NCBI RefSeq assembly: GCF_030704535.1
Contig: NC_081811.1
Coordinates: forward strand, 5,187,001 to 5,251,000
Direction of reading: 5' to 3'
DNA length: 64,000 nucleotides
From: Vitis vinifera
Lineage: Eukaryota; Streptophyta; Magnoliopsida; Vitales; Vitaceae
Shown here: positions 1 to 11,005 of the stretch, piece after piece
Numbering within the stretch: the stretch's first letter is position 1
Layout: every line of letters begins with the position of its first letter
Translations under genes and position numbers: made by a program
The notes under the pieces: generated by a model
The model's database searches: none
What the model was told of the DNA's origin: nothing
What the model saw: only the letters and a program-made list of their open reading frames with translations

Positions 1-229
1 CTTTCTTTTTCCATTATTTTGCAGCCAAGACATTTTTTTTTTTTTTAACAATTAACTTAGAGAAATCCTATATTTCATATGATCAGTCAAGTTTAAAATT
101 GATACTTAATAATGAATTAAATCAGATCTATATGAATATGTTTTATTCCATATATTCAAGTATATCTATGTATAGCCACATGGATAGTTCAATGTGCTCA
201 TGAGGGTTTGACCTTGAGATATGGGTCAT

Positions 230-505
230 CCAAGGCACATTAACATGGTGTACTCCTCCCATTCAAATCAAGGTTTGAAACCAAACCTTTCAGAATGATA
301 AATGGGGTAATTCAAGTGAGACCCAATGTAGATCCAACTTTCTATGGTTAAATTCTTTAGAACTTGTCCAAGGCACATTAACATGGTGTACCCCTCCCAT
401 TCAAATCAGGGTTTGAAACCAAACCTTTCAGGAGGATGGATGAGGTAATTCAAGTGAGATCCAATGTAGATCCAACTTTTTGTGGTTAAAATCTTTAGAA
501 TTTAT
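230..505. repeat. 138-bp direct tandem duplication
   Basis: Two adjacent copies, 230-367 and 368-505, share a period of exactly 138 bp and differ at only a handful of positions. Both begin CCAAGGCACATTAACATGG. The second copy runs up to the low-complexity start of the plastid-derived segment that follows. No coding potential or tRNA-like promoter was recognised in the unit. The rest of 1-600 holds nothing I can name. Confidence 0.85.
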
Positions 506-604
506 CAATGGGTAGAACCTTTTTGGTATGAACAGTTTATAAGTCTAAGCATAGATGTTCTTATTTGGACATCTTGTTTGGGCTACTGGGTTTATATTTT
601 TAAT

Positions 605-830
605 TTCATGGTATGGATATTAGCAAGAATTTTTCTTGCAGCTCGTCTTTTTTCTTTTTTCATAGTCATACCTTACATAATGAATCTAATATATTTGATA
701 GGTATGATAAACAATATTATTAGGAGCTACTTTAACTATTGCTCAAAAAGATATTAAGAGAAGTTTGACCTATTCCACAATGTCTCAATTGGGTTATACA
801 TGTTAGCCCTTGGTGTATATATATATGAAC
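605..830 (+). pseudogene. ndhF: Plastid ndhF fragment in nuclear DNA (NUPT)
   Basis: Conceptual translation gives plastid NADH dehydrogenase subunit 5 (NdhF) in pieces: a run reading FIVIPYIMNLIYLIG, then after a frameshift a piece reading [19 protein letters not shown], which is followed at once by a stop. In intact NdhF these pieces lie close together in the proton-channel membrane region. The frame is broken by at least one frameshift and a stop, there is no start, and only roughly 75 codons of a protein of about 740 residues are present. This is therefore a non-functional nuclear copy of plastid DNA. Mitochondrial nad5 is a related alternative, but the FIVIPYIMNLI stretch fits ndhF better. 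The ends are approximate because the flanks have decayed. Confidence 0.8.
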
Positions 831-1586
831 ACGTTGTTTAGAAGAATTGATTTTTGTTTTGATTTTTGTTTTGTTTTTAGTAATTTTATGAGAGGATTTT
901 ATTCTTTTTGTTCTCAATTTAAGATTATGAGTCTCAAATGAGTTATAGGTTTTTAAATCATAAATAAAGGTTATTGAATGAAGTTTTTAAAACTTCAACA
1001 CCCAATTTATTCATTGAAATTGAAAAATTGATATCCAAAAAAAGCATTCAAAGTCTTTAGAGACGGATGGTAAGAAGGAAGACCATGAATACTAACATGT
1101 TAAATGAAGTTATCATCCATAAAATAGAACAAAATTGTCGAATGCTTCTTCTTCAAATTTCAACAGAATAGAAATATGCATGAAACCTTTTGTCTTGACC
1201 ATCTTCAAGATTGAAGATAACCCACCCACTATATTGGGGATATTGTTTTTTTAATATCACACCATACAACCTTATATTAATTTATTATTGTTGTATATTC
1301 TCTAAATGACTTATTAATGTTTTGTTTTTTTTATATGCCTAATTTTAGGATAGGTTTGACCAATGGAGTATTTTCGATTTGAACCATCATCCAATATGAA
1401 GCAGGAAAGAAATTTAATTACTTGGCTCGTAAGGTTTAAATTTTTTTTTCCTATATTTATATATTCTTTTCCTTGTAATAATAATAATAATTATTATTAA
1501 CTTTATATATTCAATTTACTAATATATCCAAAGACCAAAAATTTGGGGCTAGAAAAGGAAAAGAAAGAAATAACAACCAATTAAAA
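831..1586. other. AT-rich intergenic region upstream of the pectin acetylesterase gene
   Basis: I see no coding or RNA gene here. The stretch is AT-rich with short homopolymer runs and (ATA)n near 1479-1497. It should contain the promoter of the gene starting at 1619, but no clear TATA element can be assigned. Confidence 0.5.
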
Positions 1587-1622
1587 ATGGAAGTGAGGCC
1601 TTGGCATTTCATAGAAAAATGA
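1587..1622 (+). promoter_or_regulatory. Candidate upstream ORF overlapping the pectin acetylesterase start
   Basis: An ATG at 1587 opens an 11-codon frame ending in TGA at 1620-1622. The stop overlaps the main ATG (1619-1621) as ATGA. If transcription starts upstream of 1587, ribosomes would have to leak past or reinitiate. The transcription start is not visible, so the role is inferred. Confidence 0.35.
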
Positions 1623-4603
1623 AGATGTCGGTTATGGCGGTGGGGGTGGTAACAGTGGCGTGGTGTTTGTTTTTTATGGATAGGTATGTCTTGGGGGAAG
1701 ATGATTTTCAAGGTTTGTTGGATTTGGAGGAGACTCCCTCCCCAAATCCTCTCATGGTGGACCTCACTCTCATTCCAGGAGCTGCTGCTAAAGGAGCTGG
1801 TTTGTTTTCATTTCTTCACGTCTTCTACTCTCTTTGCTTCCTTTCTCTATCTTTGTTAATTATTATTATTTTTCTACTTATACTTCATCTTCTTCCAATG
1901 CTACAGTTTGTTTGGATGGAACTCTACCTGGTTATCATTTCCATCCGGGTTTTGGATCAGGTGCCAACAGCTGGCTCATTCAATTGGAGGTGTGTAGATG
2001 GGTTCCCAAGATGAATCAATTTTCTTTCTCTTTCACTGCATTGGATCCAAGCTTTTAGATTTAAGATGGGCAGGACATTCTCACAATCCTGAAAATTCTA
2101 TATGGGAAGAAAGAAAGAAAAAAAATCTGAACTTCTAGAGCTGAAGTCTGTAACTACACTGAATTGGGTTTCTTGATTGCAGGGTGGGGGTTGGTGTAAT
2201 GACATAAAATCTTGTGTTTTTCGCAAAGCAACTCGCCGGGGTTCATCCAAATACATGGAAAAGACATTAGCCTTCACGGGAATACTAAGCAATAAAGCTG
2301 AAGAAAATCCTGGTCCTGACTCCAATTATTGATTCCCATTTCAGCAGTGGCTCTGCTTGTTGCTTTTACTCTTTATTCTCTTAAGATTTTATTCATGGTC
2401 CTTTTCTCCTTTGTGGTGCAGATTTTTTCAACTGGAACAGAGTCGAACTTAGGTACTGTGATGGCGCATCTTTTAGTGGGGAAGGTCAAAATGAGGTAGG
2501 TGAGAGCATCTAGCCAGCCAATCATAAATTTTCCCTAAAAAATTGATATTTTTCATGGCATTTAAGATTAGTCAGTCTGAACTCCACCATGGAGGTGCTG
2601 TGATTAGGACATCAGCCTGCTAAATATATAAATCCTCTAACTTTAAATTTTCTTATTATTAGAAAAATTGTAATGAGCAGATGATAGCCTAATAATTCAT
2701 TACTTTCCACTGGACTTTCTGTAATTGGATTCTATGATTATTGGTAGCCTATCATCTACTCAAACGTAGGACTTACTAAGATACCATTGCTTGAAAAACT
2801 TCACGTTCATATTTTCTAGAAAATCATTTCCTGTTTTTGTCTGCAACCTCTAGAAGTTCCAAAAAAAAAAAAAAAAAACTTGCCTTTCCATAATCAGGGA
2901 AGTTGATTTTTCTTAGTGATAAGCAATTGTATCAGAAGGGAAAGTGATGTGTTGGGTTCTTTGGGGCTTTTTGTTCATTGTTAGTATTAACCAATTGTAG
3001 CTGATGTTTGTTGATTCTGTTCTCAGGCTGCTGGACTTTACTTCCGAGGACAACGGATCTTTGAAGCTGGTATGGAGGAGTTAATGTCAAAGGGGATGAA
3101 GAATGCTGATCAGGTTTTGCATTTGGCATATTCTCTAAGCTCATCTTTTCAATTTGAACTTCTTGTTATTCTATTAAGACAAACAAATGTGGTTCAGGCT
3201 CTTCTTTCTGGATGCTCTGCTGGGGGGCTGGCGTCTATACTACATTGCGATGAGTTTGGCGGTTTATTTCCTGAAACTACAAAAGTGAAATGCCTGAGTG
3301 ATGCAGGGTTCTTCCTTGATGTGTAATTTTCCATCCTTAATTATCGTTCAAATAAATTCGATTAGTGCATAGCAACTTCATAGGCTTGAAAATATTGTTC
3401 TCATTAAGGGTTTTGTTTGGATATTAGAACCGATGCAGCTGGTGGGCACACCATAAGGAATTTTTATGCTGGTGTAGTTAGCTTACAGGTAACACCCGTC
3501 AACTTCTTTTTAGCCTCAAGACTTTAAAATCTTTGGCTTTTATTTAGTAGAATGTTTCTAAATCTTTTGTCACTTCTTGGATATGTGTTTTCCGACTCTT
3601 GATTATAATTTGAAAGGTTTAGTTTTGATCATGGAACTTGTATGAAATTTTAGGGAGTAGAAAAGAACCTGCCAAGCACTTGTATCAGCCGTTTCGATCC
3701 AACTTCGGTAACATTCTGTCTTCTCTTGATTTTATTTAATCCCATGAATCGGATATTGTAAGAGAAATGATGCTAAAAAATGAGATTTGCTTACTTTTTC
3801 CTAGTGCTTCTTCCCTGAGAACTTGGTCGACAACATTAAGACCCCGCTCTTTCTGCTCAATGCAGCCTACGATACATGGCAGGTAACTTCTATTCCTGAC
3901 AATGTATGATAGTTTCATTCTCCTCGGATAATCCCTTGAATGATGGGTTAATTTGTCCTGGGCCCTCAGTTTCATCAAAGTTTAGTTCCATCAAGTGTTG
4001 ATCCCCATGGTGAATGGAATGCATGCAAATCAAATCAATCCAATTGTAATTCAACACAGATCCAGCTTCTCCAAGGTAATTTCCTCATTTTCTTTCCATC
4101 TTTCCATGTCCCTGGCATATAATGTGGTAACACCTAATGAGATCTTCTTTCGTTTTTCCTGTTCTATGAAACAGATTTCAGGATGGAAATGCTTGATGAT
4201 GTCAAAAGTTTTGCAAGGGATGATCAGAATGGACTCTTCATAAATTCGTGCTTTGTTCATTGCCAGACTGAGAGACAGGATACATGGTTTGCTGATGACT
4301 CTCCCCTTATTGGAAAAAAGGTATGCCATGGATTTGATCCATTCATTTTGACGTTCTCCTTCCATGATTTAGAGAAGAATTAGTTTTTAAGTTTCATGGC
4401 TTTCAACCCTCTCATTTCCCAGCATGGTTAAGGACTAGGCACAATAGGAGGCATGGAAATTGAACTCTAAATTAATTCAATTTTCAATATTGCAGAAGAT
4501 TGCAGAGTCTGTTGGAGACTGGTATTTCGATCGAAGACCCGTCAAAGCCATCGACTGTCCATACCCCTGTGACACCACCTGCCACAACCTGGTCTTCAAG
4601 TGA
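1619..4603 (+). CDS. PAE: Pectin acetylesterase (CE13 / Notum-like family), 12 exons
   Basis: Exons: 1619-1799, 1907-1989, 2183-2312, 2422-2495, 3027-3113, 3198-3322, 3428-3488, 3654-3707, 3805-3882, 3970-4075, 4175-4320, 4496-4603. They sum to 1233 nt and encode 410 residues, a usual length for plant members. The family removes acetyl groups from cell-wall pectin and acts as a secreted serine hydrolase. The N-terminus has a hydrophobic stretch (about residues 3-17) that reads as a signal peptide or anchor. The GGGWCND block follows at about 89-95, and the nucleophile elbow GCSAGG puts Ser at about 192. The acid motif AAYDTWQ puts Asp at about 288, and CFVHCQT puts His at about 355. All three triad residues are present, and many paired cysteines fit an extracellular fold. 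The ATG at 1619 was chosen because the frame upstream lacks another ATG. The gene looks intact. Exact substrate is not readable. Confidence 0.93.
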
Positions 4604-4699
4604 GCACAACCTGCCCACCAGCTCCTCCTATGGCTTCTCCTTCTTCCTTCTTCCTTCTCCCTTCTCCCAATTGCCATATAATGTAACATATCTTAAGAT

Positions 4700-4705
4700 A
4701 ATAAA
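4700..4705 (+). terminator. Probable polyadenylation signal of the pectin acetylesterase gene
   Basis: A canonical AATAAA lies 97 bp after the stop codon in T-rich 3' flanking sequence. Use is inferred from position and sequence only. Confidence 0.5.
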
Positions 4706-5648
4706 GCCATCATGTAATTAAATGAATTACTAGATGCTACAGGACTTGCCCATGTAATTCCCAGAGGCTTCAAGTCAAGGAAATGAAATTTTTTTCATTC
4801 CAAACAGTACTGTTTGAATAGCTAAAGCACAAAGCAAACCAGCAATTGGGCAAGAAGGAAAAAAATAAATATCTGGATCAAGATCTAGTCACAAAGACAA
4901 ATATCAAACCGTGTTCCAATTGATGTCCATGCTGTCTGGTGAGTCGTGACATATGAAAGAAAAAAAAAAAAAAGAGAAGAATGGTACTAGATTAGAAACT
5001 AGAAAGGGAATGCTGTGGGACGTCACCAAAGTAATAAAGGGGTCCTTTAGCTGCAGGGTGGGCAGCTTTTCCCATTATCATTTACCTCCAAAGGTTCACA
5101 TGGAAAATTATGTGTCGTGAACTTTATACTTTTTGAACGCGGATCCCATGGTTTTGCAGGCTTCTGTAAATGGGGAATTCAGTGAAATGATTTTGTCGAA
5201 GAACTCCTATGCATGGCCTTTTGGAAGTACTAACTACTAACCATTCCTTTCATGTTGCTGTAAAATGTTAAAAAAACCTCTCCACTAATCTACACAGATG
5301 CAGGGGAGTGGGGTATATGCAGAATATCCAAAATCATATTTACAAACTCTCTCTTTTCTTTTTTTTTCTTTTTTTTTCCTTTTCTGAAGTTTATGCTCAT
5401 GTACTCTTCCTCCATCCATGGCGGAATATTTACAGCAGGGATGTAAAGAGGATCCCAAAGAAAAAAAGGGAAAAAAAACATACAGAAGAAGCCCTTCAAT
5501 GGGCTCTCTTCTTTCAGAAATGGAAATCAAGAAGCAATGCAGACGCAAATTCCCTCTTTCAACCCCCACAGAAGCAAAAAAGGGGAAAAAATTTACAATC
5601 GGGACAACAAAAAGTAAAGCATTAGAATGAAAACTGTAACTGGGTTAG
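4706..5648. other. Region between two convergent genes
   Basis: This stretch lies between the stop codons of the pectin acetylesterase (+) and the DUF1685 gene (-). It must hold the 3' UTR of the latter at its right end. It has poly-A and pyrimidine-rich runs (for example 4961-4979 and 5342-5384) and no convincing gene. Confidence 0.5.
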
Positions 5649-6619
5649 CTAGCTGCTGTGGCGGGAGGTGGATGCCAGCGCCACCGCCTGTGCCCATACC
5701 TTGAGCCGGGCCTTCACGTCTCGTGGGTCGTCACCTGAATTCCACAAGTGGGAAGCCCCGTTAGATGTTATGTGAAAATAGGGATTTGTGTGAGGAGATG
5801 GAGGAGCGTGGAAGTGGGTGGCTTACCAGGGCTGGAGATTCGCCAGGAAGCGATGGGGGAGTTGCCACCACTGCTGGTCTCGAGGGTTGATCCGGAGATG
5901 GAGATTCGAGTAGGTATCTCCAGCATGCGTTCGTGTTCCAACTCGAACCCCAGATCTCTACAGGCTTTCACTTCCTCCAAGTCCATACACAGCGATCTTC
6001 TCCCTCCTTTTGGCCTTGTTATCACCACCAAGCCAGCTCCCTCGCTCTCTCCACTAAAGCTGGTGAATCCGCCTCCACCGCAGGGGACGCTGCCGTAGCC
6101 CTCCTCCTCTTTCTTCTTCCTATTATCCCAAGTCATCTCCTCCCGCTTCTCCCTCACCACCTTCGCCCTCCTCCTCTTCATTCTCTGTTTCAAACTACTC
6201 TTCTGAGCTTCGTTCTCGCTCGCGTACTCTTTCACCCCTACCACCTTCAACAAACCGCCTCGGTTCCTCCTCCGCGGCGGCGTCGCCGGCAGCGAGTAAC
6301 ACCCCGGTTCCTTGTCTGAGTCCGACAACAGGCCACCCAGTTCTTCCTTCCCCTCCTTATCATCAGACAGTTCCTCGTCGGCATCTCCGTCCGAGCTCTC
6401 AATCAACATAATGCTCGTCCCAACCCCATTAGCGTCATCCTCGTCTTCATCAAGCGACATGGAATTCAAATTGCACATAGAGAGCCTAGACAAGTTGTGA
6501 GGATGATGCAGCTGCTCATACCCACATCCATACCCATATACATACCCATCATCTGTATTATCACAGTCATCGTCATGCGAAAAAAAGCTTTGATTTCTCA
6601 TCCTCTCGGGAGAAGCCAT
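5649..6619 (-). CDS. DUF1685 family protein, two exons
   Basis: Exon 1 spans 6619-5827 and exon 2 spans 5734-5649 (879 nt, 292 residues). The 92-bp intron has GTAAGC and CAG borders and splits a Gly codon. The plant DUF1685 domain fills the C-terminal third: MDLEEVKACRDLGFELEHER, then ISGSTLETSSGGNSPIASWR, then after the intron GDDPRDVKARLKVWAQAVA. The N-terminal half is low-complexity and rich in Asp, Glu and Ser (DEDEDDAN, SSDGDADEELSDD). A basic stretch at about 145-160 (QRMKRRRAKVVREKRE) could act as a nuclear signal. The biochemical role of this family is unknown to me. The start is the first ATG after a plausible TATA box 133 bp upstream. The gene appears complete. Confidence 0.9.
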
Positions 6620-6751
6620 GAAGACGATGACGCTCGCACCAGTGGGACTGTTTGGACACGGAATTGAAAAGCCACTGTTGGAAGAAGCTTGTGGACCGCT
6701 CCTTTTTTTGGTTTGTGATAAGGTAAACTTTTGCCCTCACCCAAACGCCCA

Positions 6752-6759
6752 TATTTATA
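6752..6759 (-). promoter_or_regulatory. Probable TATA box of the DUF1685 gene
   Basis: TATAAATA reads on the minus strand 133 bp upstream of the ATG, which leaves about 100 bp of 5' UTR. Spacing and sequence fit a plant core promoter; there is no transcript support here. Confidence 0.5.
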
Positions 6760-6891
6760 CCAATCTCCCCTCTTCCAATTTCCAATCATACCCCCACAAG
6801 TTCGCACTGTACCAAGGCGTGTTTTGGTAATAATCCAAGTCCCCGCATCAGCACCCTGGTCCAGTGTAGAGAGTACGTGGATGAAGAAATG

Positions 6892-6985
6892 CACGTGGCG
6901 AGGACGGGGGGTTGAGGTGCGGAATCTGCTTTAAATGTGGTGACTGGGGAGAAGGTCCCACTGTACACAGCCTCAGGGACACGTG
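6892..6985. promoter_or_regulatory. Two G-box (CACGTG) elements upstream of the DUF1685 gene
   Basis: CACGTG occurs at 6892-6897 (context GCACGTGGC, ABRE-like) and 6980-6985 (GACACGTGTT). They lie about 135 and 225 bp upstream of the TATA box of the minus-strand gene. G-boxes bind bHLH and bZIP factors; any light or ABA response is inference. Confidence 0.4.
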
Positions 6986-7249
6986 TTACGCCCTTTGTTG
7001 CTGAGTTTGAGTGATTGGACGACGGTTACGACTCTTGAGGCAGCACGTATGAACACAATGAAATATGAGAAAGTAGTGACTAAGTTTTCCCCTGGAGGCG
7101 TTGATGTCTACTCGCTCCACCGCTCATCAGTCATCCCTGGCACCACCCTCGTCTCTACCCAGCCTCACTCATCTCAACCTTGAAAAACCTAGTGTGTCGA
7201 AGCTGTAGCTGTCAAAATTCCCATCCTTAATCATCCAGAAAGTACCAAA

Positions 7250-10200
7250 CAAATCTGGAGAATTGTGTTTTGAATTAATACTTCAAAAATTAAGATTTTA
7301 TCGATAAAAATTATATAATTGATAAAAATAATATAAAATATAAAAAAATTAATATATTTTTTAAAACTATTTTAAATATTTTTTATCGATAAATTTTTTT
7401 ATCTTAAAATTTTTAATAATTATTTTAAAATTTTATTAATTTAAAAAAATTAATTTTTTAAAAAATATATTCTAAAAATATATCATTTAAAAAAATTTTT
7501 TAACATATTTTTAGTTATTTTTTATATACATAATTTTAAAAATATATATTTTTCAAGATATTTGATTTTTAAATAATAATAATAATAATAATTTATTTTT
7601 ATTTTTTTAGGAAATGGTGTATTTTTTTTTCAAATCATTAAATTAAATTAAATTTTATTGAGGTTTAAAAAATAATTAAAATTAAAATTAATATTTTTCT
7701 TTTTTTTTTTCATAATCAATAAATGTCATTTTTGAAAAAAGAAAAAATCTATATCATTCTTCTTAATTTTCACATTTTTTTTAAGTTTTTGGTTTAAATT
7801 GTGAATTTATATGGATCAAAGTTTAATTTTTGGACTCAACTAGGTACAAAACACAATTATTCCAACAAATTACTACCATTTAAGATATTATGAAAAAAAA
7901 TTCATAAATCATAATCATTTTTAAATGAACCAAACACGTGTTCAAAAAAATTTATGGACCAAATTAGCCCTTTTCGTGCATGATATAAAAATTAGGTTGC
8001 TTTTGAAATTCATATATAAATTAGTCCCTTTAAATCCATGTCATTTACTTTACTTTATCCTCACTTTTGCCCCCCACTTCTCTCCATCTCGTTCCTTTTT
8101 TTAATTCAAAAATAAAATTTTAATTATTAATTAAAAAATAAAATAATAAAATAATAAATGATTTAATTTAAAAATAAGTTTTGATAAAAGAGCTATTTAT
8201 ACTCAAAATTCCAAAAAAAACAAAGAAAAAAAAAGAAAAAAAAAACACACTATGAATGACGACTCTCTCTCTCGGTGCTATCGGAAGATATTGGTGGTGG
8301 GAAGTTAGGTGGATCCGTGAGGTGTGTTCCTTGAATGGTAGTTGGGTAGACGAAGGTGTCTTTTGTTTTAACGTTATTTTTCTCCTTTGGTCAAAGACCG
8401 TTAGGATTTATCCATAATCATTAACGTAAATACAAATCTTCTTTAAGAAAAGAAGATAATACCATTTCTCTACATTAAATTAGGCAGATACTACCTTTTC
8501 ATATTCTCTCTCACAACCAATCACCAAACGAATGCGCCCACGCTCCTCTTTCCTCTTTTAGAAGATCAATTCACGCCACGATTGCCCCTGTTTGGTGGCC
8601 CATCATCACTCATGTTACAAGGGCAGTTTAGGGATTGGATGAGGATGATGATAAGTTGATAACTATTCGGATTTGAAATAGGTCCCCGGCGGGCCAGGTC
8701 CGGACTTTAAGCCACGTAGGACACGACAGCTGTCCTATCCTCACTGACACTCACCGTCACGCTCTGCCCCACTACATAAAACAAAACATGGGGTCCACCT
8801 CAGCACCACCAATTCATCAGAACCCACGTGGCACCTCTTTACCCTACACATCATCATCGCCTTCCCACCCCTTACCCCCGTGTCCCCCATAGTGGGTCCC
8901 GACATTATTATAATTTTGTTTACCTTATCAGGCCGTCCGGCGTAGCTCACCGACCGTTGATTTTTTGACTGGTCTTCTTGATGGAAATGGTTCCAACTTC
9001 CAACCTGACTTAGATTTATCATAATAATAATAATAATAATAAGCTACCATCGGCGTTTGGATGGAAGGAAAACTGGGGTGTCTTTCTCAGCCTGAGCTGT
9101 ACCATCCGAATGCGAAATGAGTTGAAGCCTGAAACCATTTATTAATTGTGGTCTAGGGCTGGACGTGTAAAACCCCTATAAAAGCATAATAAAAAAATGT
9201 TTTATTAATTTTTATAAATGAAAGTTTTACAATAAATAAAATTAATTCAATAACATAAAAATAAAACAATCACGTGCCATGTACAAGATTTTAATATGAT
9301 TTCACTAACCATGCTTATGTTTATGAATAAATGATAATTATTTTACTATACAATGAAAAAAATTATAAATGAGTCAAAATATATGATAATTTTTTATTTT
9401 TTGTATTCATATTCTACTATAAGCCTTTTTGTTGGACGGGATATTTCTCCTTCTTCCTCATATATTAATTTTTTTTATATAGTCTTTACCGTTTTATGAC
9501 TTTCCTCTCGAATAAAAAATGACAAAGTTGAATACAAACATTCCTCCTCATTTGACAAAATTGAAACAAACAAACAAAACCAAAAACAATTCTCTAAAGT
9601 TGGAAGTTGTAGAAAAACTCTTCGCTGGAAAAATCTTCAATCTTCGGTAAGAACGATTCCGACTTTCTCAAGAAGTATAAGCTAACATAGAGTGACGCGC
9701 CAAGCACACGGTGAAAAATAAAATAAACACATTGTGAGGCACCTCAACGCGGTAACCAATCATGGTCCGACATTAGGCTCGGCTTTGGATTAAACAAAGA
9801 GGGTGCCCATGATCTTATGATACTAAATTATGTATGGTTAACTAGTCAAATGTGCCGACAGTTGAAGCAAAGGCCACGTCTGGGGGTGGTAGGGGCCATG
9901 CCCATGGAGTTGGTTGTGACAATGCTATAGACAGTGGAAAATGTTTTTCTGTGGACTCTATTAGTTTATGTATGATTTTCAGGACTTCGTGGTTTTTCCT
10001 CCTACCATGTCTTTGGAAGGAGTGTAGGGTAGAGTTGATATGAACATTTTTGTCGCTCCCAATTTGGAGCTTTGCTAGCGTGTCCCAAGCGTGACCAACT
10101 TGTCAAAACAATGAATCGATTGCGTTACTTTCGTGTTCAACAAATGAAATTAATTGGATAAAGGTATGAAAAGTGATGAAAATAATTAATTTTTTTGTTT

Positions 10201-10680
10201 TTTTGGAACACATATTTTGATTTTGGTAGGTCAAGTTTGGCATGGCTATAGTTGTGGCTATATTATATATACATGGCACCATCTAGGAAGCAGATGTGTC
10301 ATGACTAAAAGTTTTTACCTTATTTGATAGTAACGGGGTACAAATGACAGTGGCATATACCTTATTTGAAGGGTTTTATCTAATTATGATTAAGCATGTT
10401 TTAACCATAATTACCCGACATGTGGACAACGTGAGATTATAACACTTGGGATAGGCCCGACAGCCTTTGAATTGAAGCTAGGCGTTTGGAGGGTTCGGAC
10501 AAAGTAGTGGGCTCATTCTGAATTAGCTTTTTCTAATTCTACGACATTGAGTTTGTCCCTTGAAAGGGAATGGGACGAATAATTGATGTACAAAATTATG
10601 TGAGAGTGTTCAATTTCGATTTTGATGGGCTCGGGGTGCAGCCCAATTGAAGTGGCTTGGGGCTCTCCTGGACCCGGCCT
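7250..10680. other. Intergenic region, very AT-rich then mixed
   Basis: 7250-8260 is extremely AT-rich, with an inverted ATCGATAAA motif near 7300 and 7388 that hints at a decayed foldback element, and (AAT)n at 7574-7592. 8500-8960 is more GC-rich and carries a CACGTGGC at 8825. (AAT)n recurs at 9021-9042. No coding gene was found; open frames here match nothing I recognise. Confidence 0.5.
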
Positions 10681-10689
10681 ATGAAGGAT

Positions 10690-11005
10690 GGATCGGAGGG
10701 GTTTTTGGAATGGTACAGAGGTGAGGGCGAGAGTAGAGACAGAGTGGAGGAAGAATTGGTTGGAGGGGTTTGGGAGAGAGTGGATTTGGGGTGGTTTTCT
10801 TGACATTGATAAAATGGGGTTTCCGTATTTCTCTCTGGTTGTCGGGGCCTGTGTCTGCGTCAATGGATATCCGAGTTTCACTGAGGAGACCGAGTCGTCT
10901 TCTTTTCCACACTTTTTTTCTCCTTCACTTGGAGGGCTGGTTCGAAAACCCACCAAGCAACACTACCGCCGCTGCCTTTCTCTATGGTTCGCCATTGATG
11001 AATTT
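10690..11005 (+). other. Putative non-coding first exon (5' UTR) of the CesA-like gene
   Basis: A moderately GC-rich block ends at 11005 in front of a good donor, GTAAGATAA. The next strong acceptor that leads into the coding ATG is ATACAG at 13375-13380. Several short ATG frames lie in the block, including a four-codon one at about 10984. This first exon is inferred from splice-site quality; its 5' end is a guess, and another leader exon in between cannot be excluded. Confidence 0.35.
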
